A stretch of 64,000 nt of DNA from CAZVFX01 sp964626565 (GCA_964626565.1 CAZVFX010000009.1:1-64000); one strand, 5' to 3'. Positions 8,216-18,072 are shown, counted from the first letter of the stretch. The notes: generated from the letters alone by a model not told the origin. Numbers and translations: made by a program.

Positions 8216-9631
8216 ATGAAAGTTGGCTACCTGGGATTGGCCTGGCTGTCGGCAGTGGTGCTCCTGGCCGGTTGCTCCGGGGATTCCCGGTGTGACTGCG
8301 AGTACAATTGTACCGACGGGGTAATCCTCTGTATCGAAACTCCGGACGGTCTCTACTGCGCCCCTCCGGGAGCCGACGTGAAGTCGCTTCCCGTCCCGAA
8401 TGATGTAGTGGCAGATGGTCCGGGCCTGGACGGCCTGACCGCTGATTCGGCAAAGCCGGATAATCAGCCCGGGGACACCGAAGACGCGGCCGTCGCACCG
8501 CCTGATGCCGGACTTGATGTTGAACTGCCTCCCCAGGGGCCGTTCGAGTTTCGAGCGCTTTGGGTAACCCGGTGGGACTACGATTCGCCGGAAAAGGTCA
8601 AGACGATACTTGACCATGCCGAGATGTTTGGTTTCAACGCGGTGCTGTTTCAGGTGAGAGGGATGGCCGATGCGTACTACAACTCCGCCTTCGAGCCCTG
8701 GGCCAAAGGGCTCTCCGGCACCCTGGGAGTGGACCCCGGTTGGGACCCCTTGGAGGTGGCGGTTGCCGAAGCCCACGAGAGAGGGCTGGAACTCCATGCG
8801 TGGATCAACACTTTTAACGCCTGGGTCGGAACCACTCCCCCTCCCGAGTCGGATCCCCCTCACATCCTGTACGCTCATCCGGAGTGGCGCCAGGCGGATG
8901 GCAGTGGCGCTCTGATGGAGTGGAACAACTCCTACACCTGGGTATCCCCCGGCATTCCGGAGGTCAGAGAGCACGTCATCTCGGTTGCCACCGACATCGT
9001 GGGCAACTACGACGTAGATGGATTGCACTTCGACTACATCCGCTACGCAGGTCCGAATTACTCCCATGACCAGTGGAGCGAGGAAGCGTTTGCGGCCGCG
9101 GCCGCGGCCTCGCCGGGGTTGGCCTGGGAGGACTTCCAGAGAGACACCCTGACGGCATTTGTGCAAGACGCATACGGCGCGATAGTTCAAGTAAAGCCTG
9201 AAGTCAAAGTGTCTGCCGCGGTGTGGGGGATCTACCAGGAGGTGTTCGGGTGGGGAGGAACCTCGGAGGGGTACTACGACTACTACCAGGATTCCCATCG
9301 CTGGCTGGAACTGGGTGCGTTGGATGCAATCTGCCCCATGGTTTACTGGCCCCTGACTGATCCCAAGGGCGGGTGGACCGATTACGCGACCTTGGCGGAC
9401 CACCATCTGGCTGCCGCGTCCGGGCGCCATGTGTACATGGGCGTCAAGGCCGACTACGCTGAGTTCGCGGAGATTGAAAAGGAGATCAACTATTTGCGTG
9501 AGATGGAAGCCCCCGGGTGGGTGATCTTCGCGTACTCGACGCTCAGTTCAAACGGGTATGGCGAGTCCCTCTCAGATTTCGTCACCGCGGAACCGGCCTA
9601 TCCTCCTCCCATGCCCTGGAAGAACCAGTAG
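8216..9631 (+). CDS. GHL10 (DUF187/YngK-like) glycoside-hydrolase-like lipoprotein, 471 aa
   Basis: The ATG at 8216 follows the popT stop by 1 bp. The signal peptide ends in lipobox L-L-A-G-C. A Cys-containing stretch follows, then an acidic Asp/Pro/Val linker (about residues 55-105). The catalytic-type domain runs from about 112 to the end and begins F-E-F-R-A-L-W-V-T-R-W-D-Y, the hallmark of the glycosyl-hydrolase-like family 10 (Pfam GHL10). It shows F-Q-V-R-G-M-A-D-A-Y-Y-N, D-G-L-H-F-D-Y-I-R-Y and D-A-I-C-P-M-V-Y-W motifs of its TIM barrel. Substrates of this family are poorly defined; related domains act on cell-wall glycans. Coupling to a C55-P translocase gene fits envelope polysaccharide work, as an inference. 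Confidence 0.9.
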   Translation: MKVGYLGLAWLSAVVLLAGCSGDSRCDCEYNCTDGVILCIETPDGLYCAPPGADVKSLPVPNDVVADGPGLDGLTADSAKPDNQPGDTEDAAVAPPDAGLDVELPPQGPFEFRALWVTRWDYDSPEKVKTILDHAEMFGFNAVLFQVRGMADAYYNSAFEPWAKGLSGTLGVDPGWDPLEVAVAEAHERGLELHAWINTFNAWVGTTPPPESDPPHILYAHPEWRQADGSGALMEWNNSYTWVSPGIPEVREHVISVATDIVGNYDVDGLHFDYIRYAGPNYSHDQWSEEAFAAAAAASPGLAWEDFQRDTLTAFVQDAYGAIVQVKPEVKVSAAVWGIYQEVFGWGGTSEGYYDYYQDSHRWLELGALDAICPMVYWPLTDPKGGWTDYATLADHHLAAASGRHVYMGVKADYAEFAEIEKEINYLREMEAPGWVIFAYSTLSSNGYGESLSDFVTAEPAYPPPMPWKNQ

Positions 9632-9711
9632 CCGACCAACTCCGGACAAGGTGCCGGGCGCACTACAAAGCGGTGAATGGCGGAATCGCCTTGGATGGGT
9701 GCCTGGAAACG

Positions 9712-10422
9712 TCAGTAGGAAGCCAGCTCTTCGACCCAGGTCGCTGGGTCATAGAGTGCCGAAGAGGAGGAAGGGCAGAGGGGGGAGTCGAGAAAAACCG
9801 ATACCCGTTCCCTGCCTTTCATCCGTTCGTCAAGAGCTTTGTAGTGCGCCTCGGCGAGAGCAAACAGGTCGATGTGCTTTCCATGCAACGACCAACCGGT
9901 ATCCTCCACGACAAAACAGCCGTCGTGGAAGTCGAATCCCCCCTCGTCTGTCGGGAGGGGCATACCGTCGAAGTCAGGCACGTACACAACCGTGCCGCGG
10001 GGAATTTCGTCGCTGGGAACTGCCAGGGTTCTAAAGGGGCGCAGCGGATCGTAGCTGCCGTATCCGAACGGGGCTGCGTCCCTGTCAACGTCCAGGAAGC
10101 ACCAGCCGTGGGTGGCGAAATCGCATTCCTCGTGGAGGTTGACGATGCGGCCGTCCCGCAGTACCCCGGTTCCTTCCATGGTCACCCGTTCTGCGAACCT
10201 GTCGGTAACCACCGCGATGACTTTGCCGTCGGTAGTGTACAGCGGCACCGCCGGTCGTCCCGGAAATTCCTGTTCGTACACGATCCAGTAGTAGGTGAGT
10301 TTGAAATTGCCGATCCCGCTTCCCAGCAAGCTCTGGCTATCGGCAGTAGCAGGAAGGGAAGGGAGGAGCAGGGCTGCGGTTATGGCTAAAGCGGTCAGGT
10401 TGCTTGCAGCCTTCTGAATCAT
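9712..10422 (-). CDS. Exported 3D-domain protein (double-psi beta-barrel), 236 aa
   Basis: A Sec signal peptide (cleavage near A-T-A-D-S, residue about 27) is followed by a domain of the 3D / MltA-C type. Visible features are I-P-R-G-T-V-V-Y-V-P-D-F, then the aspartate-rich D-F-H-D-G-C-F-V-V-E-D-T-G, then G-K-H-I-D-L-F. This is the arrangement of the double-psi beta-barrel that carries the catalytic Asp in lytic transglycosylases and Rpf2/YabE-like proteins. A role in peptidoglycan cleavage is likely but unproven. GGAGGAGGG lies just upstream of the ATG. It converges with the GHL10 gene and diverges from the gene at 10597. Confidence 0.8.
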   Translation of the reverse strand: MIQKAASNLTALAITAALLLPSLPATADSQSLLGSGIGNFKLTYYWIVYEQEFPGRPAVPLYTTDGKVIAVVTDRFAERVTMEGTGVLRDGRIVNLHEECDFATHGWCFLDVDRDAAPFGYGSYDPLRPFRTLAVPSDEIPRGTVVYVPDFDGMPLPTDEGGFDFHDGCFVVEDTGWSLHGKHIDLFALAEAHYKALDERMKGRERVSVFLDSPLCPSSSSALYDPATWVEELASY

Positions 10423-10448
10423 CGAATATCCCTCCTCCAGGACAGGTG

Positions 10449-10478
10449 ATTATACGGCAGGCTTCTACAGCTTCTTGA
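10449..10478 (-). promoter_or_regulatory. Candidate sigma-70 -10 box for the 3D-domain gene
   Basis: Read on the minus strand, 10454-10449 is a perfect TATAAT, placed about 27 bp upstream of the ATG at 10422. The -35 region (about 10472-10478) is weak, with no TTGACA-like hexamer at the right distance, so an activator or the -10 alone would have to drive it. The implied leader is very short, holding little more than the GGAGGAGGG ribosome site. Confidence 0.4.
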
Positions 10479-10494
10479 GCCTTTTTCGCAATGG

Positions 10495-10513
10495 TCGAAA
10501 AGCAACATTTCGA
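10495..10513. promoter_or_regulatory. Inverted repeat TCGAAA-N7-TTTCGA, possible operator
   Basis: Perfect 6-bp arms (10495-10500 and 10508-10513) lie 11 bp upstream of the -35 box at 10525 and within the divergent intergenic region. They could bind a dimeric regulator of either flanking gene. The arms are short, so chance is possible. Confidence 0.25.
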
Positions 10514-10524
10514 ACAACTCGCGG

Positions 10525-10553
10525 TTGACATATCTTTTCCTCGGAAGTATAGC
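10525..10553 (+). promoter_or_regulatory. Candidate sigma-70 promoter for the 10597 gene
   Basis: TTGACA (10525-10530), a 17-bp spacer and TATAGC (10548-10553) form a near-consensus housekeeping promoter. Transcription would start near 10560, giving a leader of about 37 nt to the ATG at 10597. This is the best promoter match I found in the window. Confidence 0.6.
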
Positions 10554-10596
10554 GTAGGCGAGGAAGTTTGTAGGATTTATTCGGAGCGACAAGCGT

Positions 10597-11607
10597 ATGA
10601 GTGCAAGAAGCTACGTTGTAGACCTCACCGACACCGCTCGACTCAGCCAGGCATATTTCGACGGACTCCGGGAAATGGGTTTGCTGCTGAAGACGCCTGA
10701 CACTCTGGCCACCTGGGAAAAGGTCTTCATCCGCTTCCGGCTTCCCGGGCAGGTGAGGGTGGTGATTTCGGCCATTGTTGTCGGAGACCTGAGCGGTGAT
10801 ACATATGCGGTTCAGCTACCTCAAAACAGCGACAGCAGAAGGTTGCTGGAGATTGCGAGGCGGCACATTGGCGCCCAGTCGCCGGACGGAGCGCTGCTGA
10901 CGCCGCGCCCGGGGAACACCGCGACAAGCAAGCCGCAATCGCTAAGGGCGAGGCACGAGGAGACCTTTGAGGAGGATACTCTTCCGGAAGATGAGGAACT
11001 CGGCGAAGAGCTGACTCCTACCGATGAGGTGCTGGCCCAAAGCTTCGAGCGATTCGATCGTTGGCTCATCGCGAAGGAGGCCACTCCGCCGCTGGATACT
11101 GCGGTCATGTCTGTGCGGCGGGCCGCGGCGCGTCCGGCCACCGCGTCCATGGGCAAGCGAATTCAAGTAGGCCTTCCTTCGTCCTCCGCCTCGGGTGACC
11201 GAGGGACCCGGGAAGAGGAGTTGTGGGCGTTGGCTCCGAACCAGAAGAAGAAGATGGCTGTGTCGGGCCAGAAGGCGGAGCGAAAGGCGTTCATGTACGA
11301 CCCCGACCCTTCAGTTCAAGTATGGGTGTTGCGCAATCCCAGCATCTCCACCGCGGAGGTGGAAGAGTACAGTGCGCTCGGCAACCTGGCGTCTGAAGCT
11401 TTGACCTTCCTTACCCACAGCCCCAGGTGGGCGGTGAGCCCGCAGGTAGCGAGGAATCTCGCGGGCAATCAGCGCACGCCCGACGACATGGTGCCTCGGC
11501 TGCTCGCAGTTCTTGACAGCGGGGCCTTGAGGGAACTCGCGTCAGGCAAAGATGTGCCGGTGCGAGTGGCGGAAAGTGCGGCGTTGGTCCTTGCCGCCAG
11601 GGAGTAG
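10597..11607 (+). CDS. Hypothetical protein with PilZ-like N-terminus and C-terminal helical repeat, 336 aa
   Basis: Residues 1-95 look like a small beta barrel: F-I-R-F-R-L-P-G-Q-V-R-V-V-I-S-A-I-V-V-G, then the D-L-S-G-D-T-Y-A-V-Q-L pattern. This resembles PilZ-type domains, although I do not see the R-x3-R c-di-GMP motif. A low-complexity acidic segment follows (about 125-150, E-E-D-T-L-P-E-D-E-E-L-G-E-E). The last 90 residues (N-P-S-I-S-T-A-E-V-E-E-Y through S-P-R-W-A-V-S-P-Q-V-A-R-N-L) match an alpha-helical repeat common in deltaproteobacterial PilZ-like proteins. No signal peptide, so cytosolic. Function unknown. Confidence 0.75.
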   Translation: MSARSYVVDLTDTARLSQAYFDGLREMGLLLKTPDTLATWEKVFIRFRLPGQVRVVISAIVVGDLSGDTYAVQLPQNSDSRRLLEIARRHIGAQSPDGALLTPRPGNTATSKPQSLRARHEETFEEDTLPEDEELGEELTPTDEVLAQSFERFDRWLIAKEATPPLDTAVMSVRRAAARPATASMGKRIQVGLPSSSASGDRGTREEELWALAPNQKKKMAVSGQKAERKAFMYDPDPSVQVWVLRNPSISTAEVEEYSALGNLASEALTFLTHSPRWAVSPQVARNLAGNQRTPDDMVPRLLAVLDSGALRELASGKDVPVRVAESAALVLAARE

Positions 11608-11615
11608 GTGCCCGC

Positions 11616-14600
11616 TCACGGCACGATCAGCATCCGCTCAGTTGAAGCCCTTCCAAACACTTCCGGGGAGTACATCTCTTCCGCCCGCGTCGGTGGCACC
11701 ACGAATTCGCCGATGGTGGTTGCTCTGACCACGTAAGTGTATTCGTGCACGCCTCCGTACATCCGGTCCGCAAACAGTTGGACCCGGTCGTCGCGTTTTT
11801 CCTCGAAGTCCCATGGATTCCAATTCCAGTACCAGTGGCGACGCCCAGTGCGATGCGAGCTGCTCTCCTCCTTGCCGGTGCGGGTGGTAGCGGAGGTGGC
11901 GAAGGCCTCGTTCACCGCTTCAAACCCCGCGGGCATCGGGTCAATCACGGCCACGTAATACCTGCGGTCCGGCGCGACGACGCGGATCTTGACTCGCACG
12001 TAACTGCCGGCTTTTGCCACCCAGCGCCCCTGGTCGTCTTTCTCCAGCTTGCTGTCCTCGCCCTCGGGAAGATAGGTGCGCTCAACCAGGAAACCGCGGT
12101 CTTCCGCGGCCAGCTCAAGGTCGGAAGGGGCGTACTTCAGCCCCAGCCGGTAGTAGAGTCTGCCCGGCCCGGTCTTGGCGACGATAAGGTCTGCTGCGGC
12201 GTCATCGAAGAGCGCCTTCATCGGAACGCTGGTTTTGGCGATGGTCATCTCCCGGCCCTGGAACTTCCGGCCGGTGAGATAGGTTGTTCCGTGCCACAGT
12301 CTGGCCTCGAAATCGGGCTCATCCTTTTCAAAGATCTCATAATATTTGCTCAGCGCCAGCAGCGCGTATGCGTTGGCCTGAGTTGTGGCCCAGCGTCCCT
12401 TGATTCGTGAGCGTACGAGGCCGCGGACCACCTTTTCGATCATGGAATCGTCCGGGCGTACCGCCAGGAGGGCGCCGAGGACAATGGCATCGGTGCGGTC
12501 TTCCGAGTGCATCATGAGCTTGAGCGACTCGCGCTTTTCTTCGGAGAAGTGCAAGGCGGCCGCGGTCTCGACTCCGCTGTTGGCCAGTTGCCGATAGAGT
12601 TCATCTTCCTGCTCCTTGAGACCGGGAGCAAGGGCCACCGCTTCCAGGAGCCAGGCGCGGGCGTAGAGAGATAGCGGGTTGGCCGCGTCCCGGGCCGTCT
12701 GGGAGGTTCTCTCCGTAGCCAGTTTTGAGAGACGCTTCAAGTGACGAATGGGCGGCCGGTCCATACGCGCCAGCACGAGCGCGGCCATAGTCTGTGAGCC
12801 GTACGCGAGCGCCTCCCATTCGTAGGGTGAGTCCAGGCGCTCTTCGAGGAAAGAGGCAACCTGCTCCAGCCGGTACTGGTCGACTTTGTAACCTTTCTTC
12901 TGCGCGAGTTGGAGCGTCATGGCCGCGTAGGCGCTGACGTACAGCCAGCTCCGCCGGGAGCTGGACCAGTAGCCGAAGCCACCGTCCCCTCTTTGGTTGA
13001 GGAGGATTTTGACAATGCCTTCCTCCACCAGCTTCTTTGCCTCTTCGGGGGAGCCGGCCTTGCCGAGATTGAAGTCTCGAATTATGTCTCCCAACGCCAT
13101 TATGGGCAAAATGCGGCTGCAGGTTTGCTCGGTGCATTCGTACGGGTAGTCGAACAGATAGCCCACCGCATCCTGGAGACCGGTCAAGGCGGTGGAGGAG
13201 AAGTCCACGTCCAGGCCGCCGAAACCCGGAAGCGCGTTTTTGGGCGGCTGCAGGGGTTGGCGCACCGCGGTATCCACAACGCCGTAGGTGGCGAAGGCCT
13301 CCGAGGTGGCGGGTATGAGGGTTGGGATGGTGACTTCTGCCGCGTCTGTATCACGGGCGTTGGTCAGGGCGACCGCGGCAAACTGGAAGGTGGCCGGACC
13401 GGGGTTTCCCGCGGTTGCCTTGAAGCGCACCTCTACCGCTTCGCCGGCTTTGGCGTCTACCGTTGCGGTGTTGTTCTCCAGGGTGGCGTTTGCCGCCAGG
13501 CAGCGGACCATGACCTGAGTGTCGAAACCGGTCTCATTGTTCACCACTGCGGCCGCTTCGAACTTGTCGCCAAAGTTGAGGAAACGGGGCAACGCAGGAC
13601 GAACGATGAGGGGCCGTCGGGTGCGAACCTGGGTATCGGCAGACCCGAATTTTACCCCCTCGTCTGCGGCCACGGCCATGACCCTGAACTCGGTGAGGTT
13701 GTCCGGCATCTTCACTTCTATGGATAGTCGGCCGCTCTCATCGGTACGCAGGTTGCCGTTGAAGTAGGCGGTCGATTTGAAGAGCTTTCGCAGCGCGAAC
13801 GCGGGTGAGTCATCGTCCCCTCCGTTCCTTCCGCCCTTCCGTGCGCGGGATTTCTTCATCTTCGCTTCCGGCTTGGCTCCGCCCAGCATTCCCCGGTCGT
13901 CAAAGGCGCCGGGCGGGGCCGCGGACTGCACCATTTCTTTTAAGGCCCCTGAATCCTCCTCGTTTTCGGCCCGGGAGAGCTCTGGCTTTGGCTTGGCCCG
14001 TGGAACAACCAGGGGCCGTAGGTCTACGAAACCCGCGTTGCCGGAAACGGCTGTGTAGAGGGCTTTCAAGGGATTGGGAGTGACGTATCCGATGAGGCTC
14101 AACACTCCCTCGTCCACGACCATCAGCGCAACATTGGCCTGCACCGGCGCGCCGCGCGTATCTGTCGCGGTCAACTCAAGATTGAAACTGCCGCCCGGTT
14201 GTATTGCTGTCGCGGACGGTTTCAGGGCAATTGCGATGGCTCGCTGATTTCGTTCGATGTTGAGAGTTGCGCTGCCGTGCGCATAGGCTGGGCGGCCCCG
14301 GTCGTCCGCGGTTTTGCCGGGCTCTTCGGTGCGGCCCCGCACCAGCGCGACGGCCACATGTACCGACGGCATCCAACGTTCCTTGATGGACAACTCGAAA
14401 GCCGCAGTTCCGTTGGTGATTCGGACCGGCTCTACCTTCAGGAAACCTTCCCGGCTCACCATGACCATGCCTACCGCGTCTTTGAACGGAGAGCGGAGGA
14501 GCAGTCTGGCGGTGTCTCCACCGTCATAATGTTTGCGATCAGCCACTATCTCCACCCGGTTTTCGCCGCCGGAGGTCCAACTGGACTCACCATCTCCATA

Positions 14601-17600
14601 GGCGTAAAGGCGGACTGCGCTGCGCGCCGGCCTGCCGGCCCTGTCCTTGGATAGAGCGCGTACCAGATAGGTGCCGGGGCCGGGGACGGTGAGCATACAC
14701 TTGCCCGGAGTGGCCGCGGCCTTGAATTTGCACGCGGCCGCTTCGGTTTCCCGGTAGCGGTGTTCGTAGCTCACGTTACCTTCGGAATCCAACACCTCCT
14801 CTTCGTCCCAACTGGTCAGCATCAGGGCGATGTCTACGTCAGCTCCGTTGTACCTGCTGCCGTCGAGACGAGTGACAATGCCGGAGATTTCGGTAGTCTC
14901 GCCGGCAGCGACCACTGAGCGGTCCAGGCTTACGCCCACGTAGCGCTCGGCCCGGTGGGCCAGAACGGTGGAGCGGGCTGCGATGGACTGCCGATTTCGG
15001 TCGTACACTTCCGCTTCCAGGGTAAAGGAGATGGGGTCGCGGCGGTTGTTGCCCGGGTCGAGGGTTACCGGCACCTGCAACGAGCCGTTGGCATCGAGGT
15101 TGCCGCTTCCGGACGCCACGTGGTCGGTGCCCCGGTATCCGTAATCGTCGTAGTAGCCCCAGGGCGACGTCTGATTGGCCGGGTCGATGTCTGAAAAGCT
15201 GAATCCGTCGTTGCCGGGAGGGGAGTATTTGCTCGGTTTGCTGACTAGACGCCAGTCTACGTCCGCGGAAGCCATGGGAGCACCGAAGAAGTACTTGCCG
15301 GTGATCTTTGCATCGAGTTCGCGGCGGACCAGGATGTTCTCCCCTGCTTTCGCCCACGAAACGCCGGTCTTGTACTCGGGGGTACGGAATTCCTGGACGT
15401 CAAAGTTGCCGGAGGCGCTCGCGGAGGGCGAACTCAATTCCACGTAGTAGGTCCCCAGGGGAGCGTTCTTCTCCGTCTTGAGGGAGAACGACCCGGTGCC
15501 GAACGGGGAGAGGATGAGGGAACCCGAGGCCACCTCATTGCCGCGGGGGTCGTTTACCGTGTAGGCGAAGTCCCGCCTGCCCGGTTCGATGGGAACCAGG
15601 TCGCCCTTGGGGCCGGTGTTGCGCATGCGGGCGATGACGTTTACGTTGACCTCCTCCGACGGTTTGTAGAGTTTCCGGTCGGTAAACACGAAGGTGGCCG
15701 GGACTTGCTTCGGGTCGAAAGACGTCTGGTAGGCGTAGGACGAGATGTAGCCTGTTCCGGTGCTGCCGCTTATAGACAGGAACGCGCGGTCTTTGCCCTT
15801 TCTGGCCAGCAAAATGTAGGGGCCGAAAGTATCGGTGCGTTTGGGACCGGACAAACGTGCGACCCCGGCTTCGTCCGTGATCGCGTTGGCCACTACCTCG
15901 CCCGTCTCCTGGCGGATCAGGGTGAGGGCGACGCCCTCAACAGTAGCGCCCTCGTCGAGGGTGGTCATCAGCACGAGCATCTCTTCGTCGGAAAGGGCCG
16001 CGGTAATACCCAGATTCGTTACCTGGATCAGCGCTACAGCACGATACTCGTTCCACCCTTTGAAAAGGCCGCGACTACGCCTGGTCTTGAGATCGAGCAT
16101 GACGAATCCGCGACCGTTCTTGCCCAGCGAGTCGTCCAGATTAAGATAAGTGCGCGCAATGCGGTTATCTTCTTCCGAGAGCGTGAGGGTGCGCACGATA
16201 TTCGGTTCGAGCCCCTGGAGGGGGTTATCCTCCCAGTCGTACCAGGAGTTGGCGCGGTCGACGTATCTGGCCACCTGGTCCGGCGGGACTACCGCCATTT
16301 TCAATGAGGCGTCCCCGAGGTTCATGGACGTAATGAGGAAGTCGTGGGACTGGTTCGCCTCAACCACCGCGATGCCCTGTCGGATCGGCTGGAGAAAGGG
16401 GTTGGCTTCGGCGTAGCGGACCGTCTTCTGAGCGCCGTCGGCGTTGCGTTGGCCATGGACGTCGAGGATGCCCGGTTCGACTTTGACGGCATAAGTCATG
16501 GAGGGCATGAACTCAGCATAGGCGGTGACGGTCCTGCCGGAAACCCGGTAGCGAAGTCCGTTGGGTTTGGGCGTCAGTGAAATCAACTCGTCTACTTTTT
16601 TCGCTTCCAACCCGTTGTTGAACTCGATATTCACCGCGGAACCGGGATAGCAGTCGTCATCATCCCATGAGCAGGATATCTTGGTGATCTTCAGAGGATA
16701 GTAAGTGGCGAACTTGAACGTCTGGCTTTCGCTCGCGGGCAGAGGACCCTCGGCGCAGGTGAGCTTCTTGTCGGTGGTCACCACATAGGGTGTGCCTGTT
16801 GGGAGTGGGGCCACAGGCTTGAGAGTTACCGTGCGCGCCCGGTCCCACTCACCCTCGCGGCGCGTGAGGGGATCTTTTTTGGCCTCTTCCTCGGGGTCGG
16901 GGGCCGGTGAAGGTACGACCGCCAGTTCGAACAGGTTTCCGCCGCCTTCCAGGCGTACGTTAGCGACCACGGTCTCGGGGTCCACTGCGGCGTTGAAAGT
17001 CAACTGTACCGTGGTTTCGGGGAGCACCTCCTCTTGTCCATCGTACGGGCTTATGCTCACGACTCGTGGACGCGGGGTGGTGAAACTCCAGGAAAAATCG
17101 GCAGCCATATTGCTGCCGGCGGCAGAGGCAGTGCCTTTGGCTACAGTTGCGGTATAAGTGGTGGCGAAGGGCATGCGGTGGGTCGGTTCGAAAGCGACGG
17201 TGTCGGTGCCCAGCCACGAGAAACGTCCTTCAGGTTGGGGAGTGAGTGTCAGCGGGGACGGCTTGTCAGCCAGGTCTTCCAGGGAAGCCAGGGGCACCAT
17301 GGGTTGGCTGAAGCTAGCTGTGACCGCGGCCACCAGGTCGGCCTCGCCCTCGGGAGAATGGCGCACAACGGTGAGGGGCGGCGGAGTCACCGCAGGAGGG
17401 ACTTCGCCCGGTGTTTCTGCCGGCGGGAACTGCATGACCGTTTCACCCGGCTCCGGGGGCACTTGAGGACCGAGCCTCAGCGTGTCACTCCGCGGGTCGT
17501 CTTCCGGAATATCCTGAACGGTCGGGGCACCCAATGTAGCGAAAGGATCTTGTCCTTCGGAAAAAGCGACGACCTGTCGCTGGGCAGCGGCCTTTGCTGA

Positions 17601-17954
17601 TTCCGGTGCTGCGGGGGCGCTGGCGCTCTCCACAGGATTGGGATCATATTCCTGCTCCGCCGGGGGTTCCCACGGTTCCTTCTTCTCCACCGGTTTCTTT
17701 TCGGTGGGAGTCCCTGAGGGTTGAGTTTGTTGGTCAACGTCGGGGGCGCCTCCGGGCTGAGCGTCAGCGAGGGGCGCCGGGGCGGGCGGGGAGTCCGTGG
17801 GCTGCGGCTCGGGTGTCGGCGGCGGCGGAAGGCGCTTGTCTGAGGCGGAAGGGGGTGCCGCCAGTGAGTCGGCGCCTTCATCGTCAGCGGACTTGTTGCA
17901 TCCGGTAAGGGTCAAGGTTGCGGCCAGGGCCACCAGAGTCAGGTGTTTGAACAT
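11616..17954 (-). CDS. Bacterial alpha-2-macroglobulin lipoprotein, 2112 aa
   Basis: These periplasmic proteins trap proteases: cleavage of a bait loop exposes a thioester that cross-links the attacker. A signal peptide ends in lipobox L-T-G-C (residue about 19), followed by a Pro/Glu/Ala-rich linker to about residue 115 and then many macroglobulin beta domains. The thioester motif C-T-E-Q is intact, with Cys1607 encoded at 13134-13136, inside a helical thioester domain. Just before the conserved L-F-K-S-T-A-Y-F segment lies a Lys/Arg-rich insert (about 1360-1385, K-M-K-K-S-R-A-R-K-G-G-R), a good candidate bait region. It is longer than the E. coli protein (about 1650). No pbpC neighbour is present. 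AAGGAG lies 7 nt before the ATG. Confidence 0.95.
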   Translation of the reverse strand: MFKHLTLVALAATLTLTGCNKSADDEGADSLAAPPSASDKRLPPPPTPEPQPTDSPPAPAPLADAQPGGAPDVDQQTQPSGTPTEKKPVEKKEPWEPPAEQEYDPNPVESASAPAAPESAKAAAQRQVVAFSEGQDPFATLGAPTVQDIPEDDPRSDTLRLGPQVPPEPGETVMQFPPAETPGEVPPAVTPPPLTVVRHSPEGEADLVAAVTASFSQPMVPLASLEDLADKPSPLTLTPQPEGRFSWLGTDTVAFEPTHRMPFATTYTATVAKGTASAAGSNMAADFSWSFTTPRPRVVSISPYDGQEEVLPETTVQLTFNAAVDPETVVANVRLEGGGNLFELAVVPSPAPDPEEEAKKDPLTRREGEWDRARTVTLKPVAPLPTGTPYVVTTDKKLTCAEGPLPASESQTFKFATYYPLKITKISCSWDDDDCYPGSAVNIEFNNGLEAKKVDELISLTPKPNGLRYRVSGRTVTAYAEFMPSMTYAVKVEPGILDVHGQRNADGAQKTVRYAEANPFLQPIRQGIAVVEANQSHDFLITSMNLGDASLKMAVVPPDQVARYVDRANSWYDWEDNPLQGLEPNIVRTLTLSEEDNRIARTYLNLDDSLGKNGRGFVMLDLKTRRSRGLFKGWNEYRAVALIQVTNLGITAALSDEEMLVLMTTLDEGATVEGVALTLIRQETGEVVANAITDEAGVARLSGPKRTDTFGPYILLARKGKDRAFLSISGSTGTGYISSYAYQTSFDPKQVPATFVFTDRKLYKPSEEVNVNVIARMRNTGPKGDLVPIEPGRRDFAYTVNDPRGNEVASGSLILSPFGTGSFSLKTEKNAPLGTYYVELSSPSASASGNFDVQEFRTPEYKTGVSWAKAGENILVRRELDAKITGKYFFGAPMASADVDWRLVSKPSKYSPPGNDGFSFSDIDPANQTSPWGYYDDYGYRGTDHVASGSGNLDANGSLQVPVTLDPGNNRRDPISFTLEAEVYDRNRQSIAARSTVLAHRAERYVGVSLDRSVVAAGETTEISGIVTRLDGSRYNGADVDIALMLTSWDEEEVLDSEGNVSYEHRYRETEAAACKFKAAATPGKCMLTVPGPGTYLVRALSKDRAGRPARSAVRLYAYGDGESSWTSGGENRVEIVADRKHYDGGDTARLLLRSPFKDAVGMVMVSREGFLKVEPVRITNGTAAFELSIKERWMPSVHVAVALVRGRTEEPGKTADDRGRPAYAHGSATLNIERNQRAIAIALKPSATAIQPGGSFNLELTATDTRGAPVQANVALMVVDEGVLSLIGYVTPNPLKALYTAVSGNAGFVDLRPLVVPRAKPKPELSRAENEEDSGALKEMVQSAAPPGAFDDRGMLGGAKPEAKMKKSRARKGGRNGGDDDSPAFALRKLFKSTAYFNGNLRTDESGRLSIEVKMPDNLTEFRVMAVAADEGVKFGSADTQVRTRRPLIVRPALPRFLNFGDKFEAAAVVNNETGFDTQVMVRCLAANATLENNTATVDAKAGEAVEVRFKATAGNPGPATFQFAAVALTNARDTDAAEVTIPTLIPATSEAFATYGVVDTAVRQPLQPPKNALPGFGGLDVDFSSTALTGLQDAVGYLFDYPYECTEQTCSRILPIMALGDIIRDFNLGKAGSPEEAKKLVEEGIVKILLNQRGDGGFGYWSSSRRSWLYVSAYAAMTLQLAQKKGYKVDQYRLEQVASFLEERLDSPYEWEALAYGSQTMAALVLARMDRPPIRHLKRLSKLATERTSQTARDAANPLSLYARAWLLEAVALAPGLKEQEDELYRQLANSGVETAAALHFSEEKRESLKLMMHSEDRTDAIVLGALLAVRPDDSMIEKVVRGLVRSRIKGRWATTQANAYALLALSKYYEIFEKDEPDFEARLWHGTTYLTGRKFQGREMTIAKTSVPMKALFDDAAADLIVAKTGPGRLYYRLGLKYAPSDLELAAEDRGFLVERTYLPEGEDSKLEKDDQGRWVAKAGSYVRVKIRVVAPDRRYYVAVIDPMPAGFEAVNEAFATSATTRTGKEESSSHRTGRRHWYWNWNPWDFEEKRDDRVQLFADRMYGGVHEYTYVVRATTIGEFVVPPTRAEEMYSPEVFGRASTERMLIVP

Positions 17955-18043
17955 CGGGTACTCCTTAGGGTCGAACGCTAGTCAAATCTCGCGCATATTT
18001 TCACGCGGATTATTGCGTATGGGCGCATTTGATTACAAGGGAA

Positions 18044-18072
18044 TTGCGAAAATCCGCATGTTTCTTTATGAT
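18044..18072 (+). promoter_or_regulatory. Candidate sigma-70 promoter for the 18178 oxidoreductase
   Basis: TTGCGA (18044-18049), a 17-bp spacer and TATGAT (18067-18072, five of six consensus bases) lie in the divergent gap between the macroglobulin and oxidoreductase genes. The predicted start near 18079 leaves a leader of about 100 nt, in which I see no clear riboswitch or attenuator. Confidence 0.45.
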
